Positions 44,446 through 57,843 of a DNA stretch of 64,000 bases are shown here, piece by piece. The stretch is from the NCBI GenBank assembly GCA_025201765.1, contig MU623475.1:1-64000 (forward strand). The letters are read 5' to 3'. Position numbers and translations under genes: made by a program. Each line of letters begins with the position of its first letter. The stretch's first letter is position 1. The notes beneath the pieces were generated by a model. The model did no database searches. It worked only from the letters and a program-made list of their open reading frames with translations, and had not been told where the DNA came from. The DNA is from Daldinia sp. FL1419. Its lineage: Eukaryota > Ascomycota > Sordariomycetes > Xylariales > Hypoxylaceae.

Positions 44446-47400
44446 TCAACTCCTACCTGCAAGCCACACTCCGCCCTTTAAGCCTTCTGCGATACTCTCT
44501 CTTAGCCACCCCTCTCCGCTCCAATTCAACTCTTTCTTCTCATTGCCATGATCCTGCGTGTCGTCTTCCTTCGCCCTCTCTTCTGTCTGTGTCTTTCTGG
44601 CTCGCCATTCGAACCATTCGAACAGCCCCTTTAACCCGAGCAGGTCGTCTCTATTTCCGCTAGCGATGGCATTCTCAAGCACTAACCGGGCATCGACTGC
44701 CGTAGCCGCGCTATTGCTCACATCTGGACCACCCACTCCGCGGTCGAGCACGATACCGCGTTCTGCGTGCGTGAGTTTACGCAAGCTCGGCACCGTATCA
44801 AATAGCCACTCGAGCGGTTGTGACGCCGTGTCTGCGGATAGAGGACCGCCCAGTCCGCCTTGACGCCCGAGCGCGAGCATAGTGGTCGCAAACGGACTGT
44901 CACTAACAGGCCGTCTTCGGAGGTACAGTGCTTGCGACTGCTTGAACGCCTCGGCGTATTCTGGGTGACCCTCAAAGTTTAACTCGAGGTTCCAAAAATC
45001 GGGAGATATGGTCCGGACTCTTTGTACGTCGCTGAGGGGGGGTAATAAGCACGGTGTCATGCGCACTTCTTCCTCTGTTGAGGTTTTTAAGAGGATGGCA
45101 ATTGGGACGCTGACGGGCGCGTTCGTCGCCACGTCCTTTGTAACAAGGCACCTAGGATCCGTGGCTAGTACCCAGAAATGTCGGAACGCTTGCAGGTGAC
45201 TCTTATTGTCTTGTACCGAATCTGGAAAGACAGGGTAGAAAGCAACGAGCAGCGAAGCGATGGCCAAATTTGACGTGTTAAAAGTCTGCGTGCCACAACC
45301 AAGCGATAGCGCGCCCATAGCCATATGTGTCGCCATATGCGACCCGTAAGTGGTGTCCGGGTCGTTGCGACCGTGGAGCGAGCGTAGGTAGCGGAGAACT
45401 TCGAGATCGCACGTGCCAGCCATAACAGTTGCGCATGAGAGCGCAACTACGTCAAGGCACATGCACGCAGTCACTTGTACGGTTCTTTCGTCAAAGTTGG
45501 CTTTCGGGCTGGGATGACGGCACTGACTATAATACCTACGAATGTAAGAGAGTAAAAGGTCGCGGACTTTTAAATTTCCCGAGCCAGCAAATCGAAGCGC
45601 TATCGAGAAACAGAGACCGGCTAGAATCGTAAGGAAGGGTAAGTGTGTAGAATTGAGCGGGCCACGAGATGGGTGGTCCGGAGGGTGTTGTGGTGGTTGT
45701 AATCTGGAATGATACTGCCGCGGAAGATTCTTACGAACCCAATCTTGTGTCGGCTCGATCTCTGACCATAGAATAAGATGTTTGGCAACGGTGCGTAGTA
45801 ACAGGATGTCGGGGCGGATGTAGTCGAATTGTAAAGATGTGTGGGGCACGTCGATCTTCCTAGCTACTATGTGGTCTTCCGACTTCATATAGATTAGCGT
45901 TATAGCTACGACAGCGGCGGCGGTGGATCTGTCCAATATATGTACGTGTTCGGCCTTCTTGGTAGCCGAGGCAAGAGTCAGCAATTTCTCGGTGATGCGC
46001 ATGTCGTGGAGCCCCTTCAAGTCGGTCCCTTTTCCTAAGTTAATAAAACCAAGGGCGAATCCGGCGGCTAGTCGGTAGCATTCAGTACGCAATGGCTCTT
46101 CATCATCTTCGGATTCGATGTATTCAATTTCGGACATCATGATCTCGCTCATTCGCCGATGTTGACTATTGCAGTAGAGCAAACCAATTCCCATAATACC
46201 CGTCGTCTGCGTCAGAGGGGATAGGTTCAGCTCAGCTGCTCCCCGGGGGAGCATTCTTGTGACGTGGACGGATAGTAGACGGGTAATGAGGGAGTCCATA
46301 GTCCCTATGTAAGATGCGGCCAGCCCTAATAGTAACCCAATAGACGTCATAGTATGCTTCGGAGTTAGATATTTAAAAGCAACCCATTTAGCCACACCCT
46401 TAAGATGTCCATTTAGACCTAGTGCTAAGAGAAATCCGGCGTGTCGGTTGCTTAGATCGTTGCCGGGTTTATTATAGAGAATCCACGACGTGTCTATCCC
46501 CTTTGCTTGTCGAGAAATGGACAATCCACCAGCAACGCCTGAATGGAAGAAAGCCCACGCAATCCTCTCTTCTGTGAAGAGTGACTTATCAACTCCCACC
46601 GTCACGTTATTCGGCTGAACAGTGCAGTTCAGGACAAACCCATTGATATGGAACTTCTGGGTTAAGAGAGGGAACCGGAGTCCGTAATTCATTAGACCGC
46701 GACCAGCTGGTATGGATAAAGTGTTATTAGCGAGCCTTGCGACCATATCTTTTTGCTGTTCGAGGTAGTAGACTTCTGTCCATTCCGGTAGCGGATCTAG
46801 ACGCATGATTCGCGGTTTCGTCGTATTTAGCATCATCTTGGTTTCGTCTAATCGTCGGTCATCCTTGAAGATAGCACGGATGACTGCTTGTTTATCGCTT
46901 TCCGCAATATCATCCGATGGAGCATCACTAAATTCCATCACGTTTTGACAGAGCGAATTGAAATCCCACGAAGCAACATGAGTCGGCGCCTAAGTAATGT
47001 TAATATGGTAAGTCGTGATGATTGATTAGGGGAACTCACAAGGACGCTAGTCGAACGGGGATGGAGATTCTTCGGCTGCGTTAATACTGAACCGACATCG
47101 CTCCTGTTGACCAAGTCTAGCATTCCTCTCGACCACTTGGACGGAGGGGATGGCTGACATTGGGCGATTGCATCTTGGAGAGGAACAAGGACATGTTCTG
47201 GTAACGACTCCAAAATCATTGGCGTTATGCCACTTTGGTGCATAGCTTCGACAAAGTCCGCTGGTGATCTTCTTCGAAGAGAGAGGGTTTTGAAGAGATC
47301 TTCGAACATTTTCGTACGAGGGATTACTGAATAAACTAGGTTCGATCTTATTGGGGGTACGGATACCGACGGGTTTGGCTGTGGTGACAAGTTCGTTCGG

Positions 47401-50366
47401 ATCCAGTCAAAGACGTTCCAGTAGGCTGGCTCGGGGGGTTTCAGTGATACGGAAACGCTTATGAATCCGGGCTGCTGCTCAGGCCAATCTAACGGCATTT
47501 CGAGCTCGTAAGCATTTATCCATTCAAACCATTTTAAGAAACGGGCCACTTGGAGCAGCACAGCCCGTAGGTTAATCGAACCAGGTGATAGCGTATGGTG
47601 AGACGCGATGTCTAATTTCTGTTCCTCTAGCAAAAGATGTAGCGCAAGGAATATGTCCTGAGCGTATCGTGTTCTAGTCAAGTAATCATGACTGGAAGAA
47701 GTCGGAAGATATCCTTCTGAACCACAAGCGGCATCTCCATTGCTGGAGGATAAATATGCCAAAGCGTACTTTGTATGAATTGTAGGGAAATCCGGGTTAT
47801 CTCGCTCAGAACTGGGCCGGAACATGGAGAAGGAAGAATCATCTTCTTCCATCATCCATTGCCATGCTTTGCTCTCGACCCAGGGCGGATGTGTTAATGA
47901 TCCCGGTGTTTCGTACCTGTTCATCGCATCCCAATCGCCGAGATCGATCTGCGCCCCGCTACTCGACCTTAAGTAACCTCTAGATCTTCTCCGGGGCGTA
48001 TTGTCGGCTGGCAATGTAGCTTCGTCGACGTCAAGTGCCATAAATATCGAAAAGACTTGAATGACAACAGCCGACCATTCGATATCAGCAACCTCAGTAT
48101 CTTGTTGTCGAAGCCATGCGATGATTTCCCACCAGTTAGAAACTAATCTTTCCCCGGATGAAGTTGGAAGAGCCGTTCGCAAGGCCTTTAGTACTTTCAA
48201 GACCCGTGGAGATGTAGGATGGAGTTGAATACGTATTTGGTGATGCTGCTGGGTCTCTTCGTCTAAAATGTCCACAACACCACGTAGTTTGGGATGCCGT
48301 AAGCCAGCAATCTCTCCAATGGCCGGTGTCACGGCCCTACTGATACCAACGTCCCGGTTAACAAGGCTGCCGTGGTAATCGAGACTGCGTAGGTTTGCGA
48401 GCGATAATTTCGACGGAAGGTCCACGGACGTCATCTGCGTCCACGGCGCTTGAATGCTTAGTTCGCGCTGACCTTCCGTAGATTGCGATAATACCAGGAT
48501 CATGGAAAGCTCACCGTCCACAATCTTGCATGAATCTATGACATTTTGTGCCTTTCTAAGTTGCCCAAACGTCACAACCGTCCGATCGGGCCCAGGGGAC
48601 GGTACCGAGCTGGAGCCACCCGGTTGTAGGTGAAGGGTGAGCAGCTGCAGGCGTTTCTCCATCGGGTCTTGAATTCCGATCAGGACCTGCTGGCGATTGT
48701 GACCGTCATCCGTAGATTCTGGCCCGATAAGACAAAACACCTTGCATTGCGTTCTAGCTGGCTGTTTAGAGAGTGAGTATCGGACATTGCTATTGTCGAT
48801 AGGAATGCTATGAATTTTGGTAAACAATATCTCCTGGGCAAGGCCTTCGAATTCACGGTCTTCTATTCCCATGCTATGGAAGCCTTCAAAATCCCCACCA
48901 GCACGTAGCTCCTCTAACAAAGTATCGACCGGTGCTTCCAGAAGAGTGTTAACCCCGTGATTTGTAGTCCCCGTAAAACTAGGACCGGAAAATACTCCGC
49001 TCGCTCGACTTCGGCTACCGTGGGAAGCATCTCTTCTCGTATTGGGATGGTTAGAAATTTGGGCCTGCTCGGAAAATGCTGTTCTGTCTTGCGAGGCAGA
49101 GAGATCGGCTCTGGCGAGCATAGAGCTTACGCGACGAGAAGTACGACGGGTCACGCCGGATTCCTTCTCTATGCCTAGTGATGATTCTAGGTTCTGTAAG
49201 GTTTTATCGTTTTTCTCGATCCTCTCGCTCTTGCGTGTCTTCTTTCCAGGCAGCGGCGCACCAAAACTCTCCCTAAAGGTCGGGTGCAACGGCGTTGTGG
49301 CGCCGCTAGGTAAACCAGGCTGCATCGAGCTACGCCGTCGATCCGGTTTTGTTTTTGTGGACTTTCGCCCATTAACAAAAGGGTCTCCATTGGAGATATA
49401 GGTAAGTTTCCAGACGGTATACATGCAGGTTTCTCTGTTAACGGTCACCGCAAGAACTAATTTCCCCTTGCCTTTCTTATAGGCTTGGTTATGTGATATC
49501 TCTTCTATGTGAACTATTTCTTCTGCTCTATCAAGAAAATTGGGAGATTTTTCAGAACTCGGGCGGCTCTTGCGCTTAACAGATTTATCTGTCTGCGTGA
49601 CAACTAACCCAAGCTCTAGCAGGGGGTCGGTGATAGCGACCAGACGAGGCCATTGGGAATCACTTTTGGCTTCTGGAATGTCCCACAGGTTGTCAAGGTT
49701 GGCATTTAACCTAAGAGGAAGTGCCTTTGGCTTGCCGAGAGTCTCGGTCGTGAAGGTACTTAGTTGAGAAGATCGTATAGATGCCGGAGAGAGCTGATTT
49801 GAAATAAAAGAATTATGCGGAACTCGAGGAAATTTAAGACTCGCAGCTAGGTTAGTATCGGTTCGTTGCCGCCGTTGAACTATGACGCCCTGAGGAGCTG
49901 CACAGGCGGACTCGACTTCGAATGGCATATGCACAACGTGACTGGTCCCGTCGAGAAAATAAACGTGGGCTTGAGTCTTAAGAAAGACAACCAAAGCTTT
50001 TGATAGCGATCTTCCATTTTTGCTGGTGTTAGTGTCGGACTGAAAACGAACACGCTTCTCTCCCGGCTTGTCATCTTGACTCTCTTCTGTAATTTCGGAA
50101 TTTGGAAAATATGTTAAGAGAGCCTGAATGATGGGCTCGTTTTCCAGCTTGAAACCAAAGCATTTGCGAAAAATGCAACCTCTCGACCATACGACAGAAT
50201 CCTTAGTAACTAAAAGCTCATCTTCTCCTTCTTCGTTACCGAGATGGTCAATGGTGATACTCCAATCATAAGAGGAAGAAGATGGGTTTTCCGGCAGTAA
50301 TTGTTCTTGGATAGCATATTGAAGTGCGGTAGGCTCGTGCAGCCCGAGCGATGTTACCGAAGCCAT
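44446..50366 (-). CDS. apc1: anaphase-promoting complex subunit 1 (Apc1/BimE/Cut4)
   Basis: Largest scaffold subunit of the APC/C ubiquitin ligase that drives exit from mitosis. Two exons (50366-47040, 46989-44446) joined by a 50-bp GTGAGT...TTAG intron give 1956 residues, normal for the family. The N-terminal part (to about 750) should form the WD40-like domain. A long Ser/Arg-rich insert at about 320-460 (KTRKSERIEKNDKT, RRTSRRVSSMLARAD) contains many phosphorylation-type sites, as in other Apc1 loops. The second exon carries proteasome/cyclosome-type repeats, e.g. GLLLGLAASYIGTMDSLITR, MGIGLLYCNSQHRRMSEIMM and AAGFALGFINLGKGTDLKGL. The far C-terminus is acidic/Lys-rich then ...GGVWLAGRS; the last codons could change if a further splice exists. 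Diverges from vps41. Confidence 0.93.
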
Positions 50367-51135
50367 ATCAAGTACGTTGAATCCATGAAGACAGCTCTAA
50401 ACTGTCTTGGTCTTCCTGGTTAAGAAGCCAAGCAGAGGGTTAGATTAGGTACGTCGAGCCCATCCCCTGTCGGCTGAGATTTTGCAAATGTGTGATTTTT
50501 ATGAGAGGCGGTTTCTTCAGAATTAACGTATATAAAAACCGAGAAGCGCGGTATGAAAAGGGAACTACACGCGACAAAGCTAAGTTAGGTTACTTTTAGT
50601 TATCGTAATTGGCGATTTGGGGACTGAATTATTGGAGGGGTTCAGGGAACTATAGTGATTGGACAGAATTTTTAGCGGGTCATTTAGGTCTTGCAGGTAC
50701 CGATGTGAAACGCTGCATGACTCGGAAGCTTCTGAGCTTGGTCCCCGGTTGCTATGTAGCTGACGTAGCTTTCTGCATTGAGATAGCTTGTCTTACCTAA
50801 CGCAGGTGCTGTCCCAATGATTGCTTGCTACGTAAGGTTAGGTACTCAGGTACCTAAAGCCGATCTATCGGTTATCGTCGACTCTAGGTTATAACCTAGG
50901 AGGTACCTAACCTAGCTTATAGTGCGGTTGCTTCGTAGCTCTCCTACCTTTATCACCTACAATCAATAAGTTGCGATTTTGCGGCGTCAGTTAGGTTCAC
51001 GCATACCTAACCCACAAGTGTCAAAGATTACATGTATACTTCTATTTTCAACTTACCTCCACTTGTCTCATTGTATATCTACCTAATTTTACCTACTTGG
51101 CCCCTAATGTCAACGCCTTGGATTGATCGCCTGTC
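50367..51135. promoter_or_regulatory. shared promoter region of apc1 and vps41
   Basis: Divergent spacer of 769 bp containing several GGTACCTAA/TAACCTAGG motifs at about 50835-50915 and more TACCTAA copies toward vps41 (51000-51090). The frame 50609-50800 has no recognisable features. Confidence 0.5.
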
Positions 51136-54100
51136 ATGACAGAACCACAGCCCAGCTTGGGCGACAACGATGCCGATATTGCCAATAGTATCACCAGTCA
51201 CGACGACGCTGCAATAGAGACCGATATCCATAAACAATCCGATAAATTAGAACACGAGAAAGATTCCGATTTACCTGAGGCTAGTCATTCCGAAGAGAAC
51301 AAAGGCGCAATAACAGATATAAAGGATACCACTGAGGATGACGGCGAAGCTGATGATAATGAGGACGATGAAGCCGAGGACGAAGATGACGATGAAGAAG
51401 ATGACGATGAAGAAGAAGAGGGGGATGGTGACGATGGCGAGGACGAAGAGGAAGCTGAAGAGGAAGATGAAGAGGATGAAGACGAGGAGCCAAAACTAAA
51501 ATATACCTGCTTGACAAAACACATGGGCGCCGTCTATAGGAACGGCGACGCTACTAGCACATTTCTCGTCGCGGGAGACAAAATGATAGTTGGAACACAT
51601 AACGGAACGATCGTGAGTAGATCTTACGGTAGTAACTTTATAGGCGGTTGACACTGAAGCGCATGAATAGCACATTATCCAACTACCGGATTTCCAACCT
51701 TTACACAAATACCAAGCTCATACCGCCTCCGTTACGAGTATCTCGATATCCCCATACCCGCCTCCCTCCATCCCCGCAGTACTCAAGCCCGAAGCCGTTA
51801 ATAGGGTCGTGTCGCAAACACTCAACCGGCCCTCTTCTAAGCAATCAGATTCCCCTCCAGGCAGCAAGCGGAGATCGCGCGAGATACCGCAGGTCCCCAA
51901 TGTCCCCTCGAATAATATATATATCGCCTCTTCTTCTATGGATGGGAATGTTTGCGTCCAATCTCTTATCGAGCATCGAGATGTACAGCTTAGAAATTTC
52001 GCGCGACCGCTTCAAGCCGTCGCATTGTCGCCCGATTTTAAGAATGATAGAACATACTTGTCTGGCGGCCCCGCTGGTAATCTAGTCCTTACAGTAGGAG
52101 CGCCTCAAGGGCGAAGCACGTCGTCGACTACGGGAACTGCTGCTGCTGCCGCATCCGGCTGGCTTGGTAGTATTGGGATAGGCGCAAATACGGGGAAGGA
52201 TACAGTACTTCATTCGGGCGAGGGGATCATCAGCACGATCAAATGGTCCTTGTCAGGCAGATATGTGGCCTGGTCAAACGAGCACGGCGTCAAGGTGATG
52301 CGGACGAAACTCCACCTAGATAGTGCAGACATCGAGGATGCCTGGAAGAGGGTAGGTCATATCGATAGACCTCAAACTAACGAATGGGAAGAAATGGCTG
52401 GCGTTTGGAAAGCAAGGGTAGAATGGATCGATGACCAGGCGATTGCGACAGATGAGGCGGATAAGGGAAGTGATGCGACGGGTGCTTTATCGCCTGCTGC
52501 CGTTAAGTTAAGCCAGCAAGCTCAAAGACATGATAAGAGCATTGAACGGCTACTCGTAGGATGGGGAGGTACAATATGGATCACTCACATCCACCCAGGA
52601 GGCGTCGGCGTAGGAAAGAATGCGGGGGAAAGGTCTATCGGGAGGGCTGAAATCGTGAAGATGTACGTATGCCTATTCGGATTTCTACGGTTTATGCTAA
52701 CATTCTCAGACTTCGTATGGATTGCATTATATCCGGCATCTCGTTATATACACAAACTTTGCTTTTAGTTCTTGCATACTGTAAGCCGGAGGAAGAAGAC
52801 GAAGAGCCTAATAGACGGTCAAGTAGAAGCGAACCGTCTGGTGGAATAAGACGCCGTCACAATGCCCGACCCCCCGAGTTACGATTAATAGACCTCACGA
52901 CCCAAACCGAAGTTAACAATCTAGATAGCCTTAACATCAGTCGGTATGAGCGGCTTTCTTCCAATGATTATCATTTGGGCGTATTGCCCGCCAGCAAAGC
53001 TGCTTCTGTTGTGGCTTCTCGAGGAACCTTGGAGACGTTAGCTGGTCTTGGTACCGATATGTGGAACGCCGCAATCAATCCGAGGTCTTTGTTCAGTTCT
53101 GGCGCGAGCATTATAAGTAGGGATAGCAATGATGCTACATCGAGTCCCAGAACTGGTAATATCGGTGGAAGCGTTCGTACCAGTTTCCAGCCCGCGTCGC
53201 GGACAGTGGATCCTAACCTCATCAAACCCGGAGCTAAGATATTCATTCATAGTCCATACGACTGCATTCTTTCCGTGGAAAGAGATCTTGGAGATCATCT
53301 GGAATGGCTCCGAGAGCGCAAAAGGTATCAGGATGCTTGGGAGCTGTTGGACAACCACCCGGAAATTATGAATGCCCCCAACGAGAATCTCCCAGAACTT
53401 TCCCCATCGAGTCCCGATCGGAGGCCTTCGACTACAGATGACTTTTACGAAGAAACGTCATCTCTCGTTGATGAGAACGTGAGATTTATGTACTCATCAG
53501 CGGAAAAAGAGAAACGAGAAATCGGCGAGCTTTGGATGCAGGAGTTGGTGAAGGATGGAGATTGGACCGGTGCTGCTCGGGTTGCGTCAAGAGTGATCAA
53601 TACTCACGACCAATGGGAAAAGTGGATATATGCTTTCGCCGGGCAAGATAAATTCGACGACATCGTCGATTATATGCCATCGGAACCATTACGTCCACCG
53701 ATACCAAAGACAGTATATGAAATTATGTTAGGTCATTACCTTCAAACTGACAAACCCCGGTTTAAGGAACTACTGGACCGATGGGGGACGGAGCTCTTTG
53801 GCGTCCACGCGATTACCGTTACACTAGAAAATCTGCTCAGATTCCGCGACGTGAGAGAAGACAGTATCGAAGACGGCGAAAGGGGACGTGATTGGCGAAT
53901 TGTGACAGAAAGCTTAGCCAGACTTCACGAGGTGGATGGACGGTACCGAGAAGCCCTAAAGGGCTACATTAAGCTTCAAGATGCAGACTCAGCCATGCGT
54001 CTAATAAGAGATAACCACCTTGCTGAGGCTGTCATCGATGACGTACCGAGCTTCATCGCGCTTAGAGTACCAGAAGCAGAATTAAGTCGGATGAGCATCC

Positions 54101-55326
54101 CCGAGCTGGAAGAGGCTACTTCGGAAGCTATGACGTTACTTGTGGATGAAGCAGCCCGGGGTCTCATCAAACCCGAGGTCGTGGTCGAGCAATTGGAAGC
54201 AAGGGATCTAAATCTTTACCTCTATTTCTACTTCCGCGGCCTTTGGCGAGAGTACCGAGAGCGGCCCGTTGACGAAAGCATTTCTCTAGTCGACAGTTTT
54301 GCAGATCTAGCCGTTCATATTTTTGTGATCTATGACCGTGAGCTCTTGATGGATTTCTTGAAAGTATCCACCTCCTACAAATTTGAGAAGGCGGTAGAGG
54401 AATGCGAACAAGCCAACTTCATACCCGAACTTGTTTATCTTTATTCCAAGACGGGAGAGATGAAACGGGCGTTATATCTCATTATCGATCGCCTAGGGGA
54501 TGTATCTCAGGCTATAAGTTTTGCAAAGGAACAGGACGATCCTGACTTGTGGGAGGATCTCCTCGATTACAGTATGGACAAGCCACGTTTCATCCGCGCG
54601 CTGCTCGAGGAGGTCGGTACAGCCATCGACCCAATAACCTTGGTCCGCCGCATTCCCGAGGGGCTTGAAATCCCAGGCCTCCGAGAAGGCTTAAAACATA
54701 TTATGAAGGAACACGAAATTCAATATAGCATATCATCTGGTGTGGCGCGCGTCCTTAGATCTGAGGTAGCCGCCGCTCAGAATCAACTCCGTAGCGGACA
54801 AAGAAGAGGCATCAAATTCGAAGTGCTGGCCCATGCGGAAGATCACGTCGATGTTGAAGTCAAAGACGCATCTATCCCACCAGCAACGACAAAACAATCG
54901 TCCCCAACTGCGACGCCACGTACAGGTGGGACCGGGACCGGGACTCCCAGCGAAGTGGCGGATACTACCACGTTAACGGATCACAATCCTACGGGTAAGC
55001 AACAGCAGCCGGGGCACGATCACCGGATGTTGAAGCCAGGTCATTGCGCAGGATGTCTAGAGCCTTTCACGGAGTGGGAGGTAGAAACACTTGTAGGATT
55101 TGCGTGCGGTCACATATATCACATCACACACCTCCTAGAGGCCCTGCACCCAGGCCAAGACGCAGACCCCAGCGTAGTTGGAAATAACGACGAGGATCGA
55201 ACAAGGGGAGGTCGGTTCGTGGGCAGTAAAGTCACGCACGCGCGGTTGTTAAGAGACCGCATCGAGGGTGGCTGCCCGGTATGTAGGAATAAGAGGGAAG
55301 TTGTCGAAGGTGGCCACGGTTGGTAA
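51136..55326 (+). CDS. vps41: HOPS complex subunit Vps41
   Basis: Rab7/Ypt7-binding subunit of the HOPS tether, acting in fusion at the vacuole/late endosome and in the AP-3 route. Three exons (51136-51612, 51671-52662, 52710-55326) give 1361 residues. Residues 65-118 are almost pure Asp/Glu. The beta-propeller follows (LTKHMGAVYRNGD, YIASSSMDGNVCVQSL, LSGRYVAWSNEHGVKVM). Then come a Ser-rich loop, a long alpha-helical clathrin-heavy-chain-like region (about 560-1190), and a C-terminal RING-H2 with CAGCLEPF, ACGHIYH and CPVCRNKREV. This N-propeller, CHCR, RING order identifies Vps41. The protein is longer than yeast Vps41 because of the acidic N-terminus and internal low-complexity inserts. 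Introns are 58 and 47 bp with standard ends. Confidence 0.94.
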
Positions 55327-55794
55327 TGAATAACAATCATTAGCCAACCTTTTCCGTTCAATTCTAGCTAGACCCTGCATAGTTTGGAGTTTGGAGTGCA
55401 TGACAGATATGATTATTAGGAGGGTTCGATATGAGACGAGTCCAAGGTTGAAAGCTATTATAGTCGCCAAGATTATTCGGTCTAGGCAGATGGCGACGAC
55501 GCGACTTACATACAAATGGGACCAGAACCATTCAATTTTAAGACTTACAAATAAATCCAAGGCTACTCGGCTAGGGTTGGAAGCGAATATAAAAGATGGA
55601 TGCAAGGTCTATTGCATACCTGGGTAGGTACCTACCTATATATATATACATTATTTATATCCAGCAAAGTCACGTGCAACTTATACGAGCGGATAAGTTA
55701 AATCGAATATATAATTTCATTACATAAATCCCTAATAGTAACACTAATAAGTAAACCCAAGCGTCGTTACTCCTCTCCGTCTTAAATTTTCGAT
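55327..55794. other. spacer between vps41 and the NAT gene
   Basis: 468 bp containing the vps41 3' end and the presumed NAT promoter, with GGTAGGTACCTACC at about 55624-55637 followed by a short TA repeat. No gene seen; the frames 55391-55627 and 55249-55605 look random. Confidence 0.5.
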
Positions 55795-56793
55795 ATGGGA
55801 GACCGTCCAAGATACAGCGACGACCAACTTGAACAATATTTCGATCGTATCGCGCTTCCCAAGCAAAATCGACTATATTCGATACGATCAGCTTCAGATG
55901 ATGTCAAGCTGAACTACCTGGCCCTCCTTAATAAGCACAATATAGTGCGAATCCCGTTTGAGAATCTAACCCAGCATTATTCGTGGCATAGAACCGTCAA
56001 TGTCCGACCTCATCACTTATTCAATAAGATCGTGCCCCCGCCAAGCCGCCGTGGCGGGTACTGTATGGAGGCCAACTCTTTGTTTCACACCGTACTACTG
56101 AGTCTCGGGTTCCAGGTCTACATGGCTGGTGCCCGGGTCTATAGCAAGGATGTCGAAAAGTATGGAGGTTTCTCGCATTGTGTGAATATCGTCATCATCG
56201 GCCAAGAGCGGTACATGGTCGACGTGGGTTTCGGCGCTAACGGTCCTACCCATCCGGCGCCTCTCCGACATGATGACCCGCGGCCGCATATTGAGGGCAC
56301 GGACGCGCTGATGCGATTCGTTCGCGAACCTATACCGCAGCAAGTTGACCAAGGGCAGAAAATATGGATCTATCAGCATCAGATTAGCGCGGATACCGAA
56401 TGGGTGCCGATGTACTGCTTCGTGGACATTGAATTCTTGCTCGAAGACATCCGCGGGATGAACCTAAGCCCGTGGAAGGATCCGAGCTCATGGTTTACTC
56501 GGAAGATTGTATCGTCGCGATTCACGACCGATGCGGAGGGTGATGCGGGCGAGCCCTCTTTTATGAGCGATAAAGCGGTAGCGGAGGGTAAGATCGACGG
56601 CGCGCTGATATTATTCCAGGATACGCTTAAGTGGCGGCGCGAGGGGCAGACGGTGCAGATAGCGAAATTTGAGACGGAGGAACAGAGATTGGATGCTCTA
56701 AAGAAGTACTTTGGTATCGAGTTTGATGAGGAGGATCGTCTGGCTATTCGCGGTACTACAAGTGAAATCAAGCAGGATGGCTTTGCTCTATAG
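55795..56793 (+). CDS. arylamine N-acetyltransferase (NAT family)
   Basis: Cytosolic enzyme moving an acyl group from a CoA thioester to arylamines or hydrazines. Fungal members serve xenobiotic and plant-compound detoxification, as with the Fusarium benzoxazolinone pathway. Single exon, 332 residues. The Cys-His-Asp catalytic triad is complete: Cys90 in RRGGYCMEAN, His128 in GGFSHCVNI and Asp143 in MVDVGFGANGP. The N-terminus (FENLTQHY) and the C-terminal part (LFQDTLKWRREGQ, LDALKKYFGIEF) fit the family fold. Which acyl donor and which substrate it uses cannot be told. It opens the more accessory stretch of the window, next to the LITAF-like and HET genes. Confidence 0.93.
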   Translation: MGDRPRYSDDQLEQYFDRIALPKQNRLYSIRSASDDVKLNYLALLNKHNIVRIPFENLTQHYSWHRTVNVRPHHLFNKIVPPPSRRGGYCMEANSLFHTVLLSLGFQVYMAGARVYSKDVEKYGGFSHCVNIVIIGQERYMVDVGFGANGPTHPAPLRHDDPRPHIEGTDALMRFVREPIPQQVDQGQKIWIYQHQISADTEWVPMYCFVDIEFLLEDIRGMNLSPWKDPSSWFTRKIVSSRFTTDAEGDAGEPSFMSDKAVAEGKIDGALILFQDTLKWRREGQTVQIAKFETEEQRLDALKKYFGIEFDEEDRLAIRGTTSEIKQDGFAL

Positions 56794-57843
56794 AAACGGA
56801 TAGACTACGACATAAAGCAGCGAAACTAGATTCTCTGTATGTCCGTCTACACGGCATGTATTATTTCCACTTCTAGTGACAATTATTAATGACACCGACC
56901 TATAAGCCACTAATAAATATCCATTCTTGAATTAGATGCTGTTAAAGAATCAGCATATAACTCATATTCCCCAACATGATTCAGCGAACTATTTCCAACC
57001 ACCCATTCAGAATATTTTTTATTGCAATTGTTTTTAATACATATCTAGCTCTGATAATATTACCTATGGTCTAGTCTAATCTCTTCTTCTAGTCTTAGGC
57101 TTTATAACTACCTATATTGTTCAGCTGATCTATTTCTATAAAGCCAGAGCTCTTGACAGAATCAACAAAGTCCCAGCTCTATCGATGCCGTTTAAGTACG
57201 TTTGAAGGAGATAGGGGTAGAAAGCGGAGCTTAGCATATGAAGTTTTGAGTGCCGGTCAAAGATTTTGCCCTATCCTCCGTGATATTTTTGAAAAGGTAC
57301 TTATCCTACGATACGCTATAAAGTATATAAAATAAGATAAAGTAATTGAAATATTCGAGAAATAAGTGAGAGGTAGATTTGGATGGAAGTATATTAAATC
57401 TATCCCGAATCTACCCCTATTCCCCGAATTAAAGCGCAGTGGTATACGCGAGCAGCAGTGATAGGTTGCCTAAATACTTTCAACTGCACTGAGTCGATGG
57501 TGTAAAAACTACCTAGGTATCTAGGTATGTATAATACCTAGGTATGTATAAAGGACCAGTATAGTTCTCCCGTTTCCTCGATCGATGGACTGGTGCTTAG
57601 GAGGGTCCACCACCCTACAAACCAAAATTTATTTGTTAGGGTAGGGATGTTCGAGATGTGGAAATTTCTTAGGGGCTATATGATTGATATGATCATGTCG
57701 TCGATCACGGAGGACACGGGCTGGAAATGGATAGTGCATGAAAGATTCGAAGGGGAAGCTATAAACTTGGAAGACCTCAAGATCGCTGATTTAGTTCGCA
57801 CAGTTACCATTATATAATATACATTCTGGGATCCCCTTATATA
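56794..57843. other. spacer between NAT and LITAF-like genes
   Basis: Moderately AT-rich, 1 kb. The plus frame 57593-57817 (74 codons) has a fairly protein-like end but no known motif. TACCTAGGTAT motifs occur three times at 57510-57545. It lies 3' of both neighbours. Confidence 0.4.

Noticed and set aside
51281..51524. Serine- or leucine/histidine-rich minus-strand frames
   Set aside because: They are the antisense of the Asp/Glu codon run of vps41.
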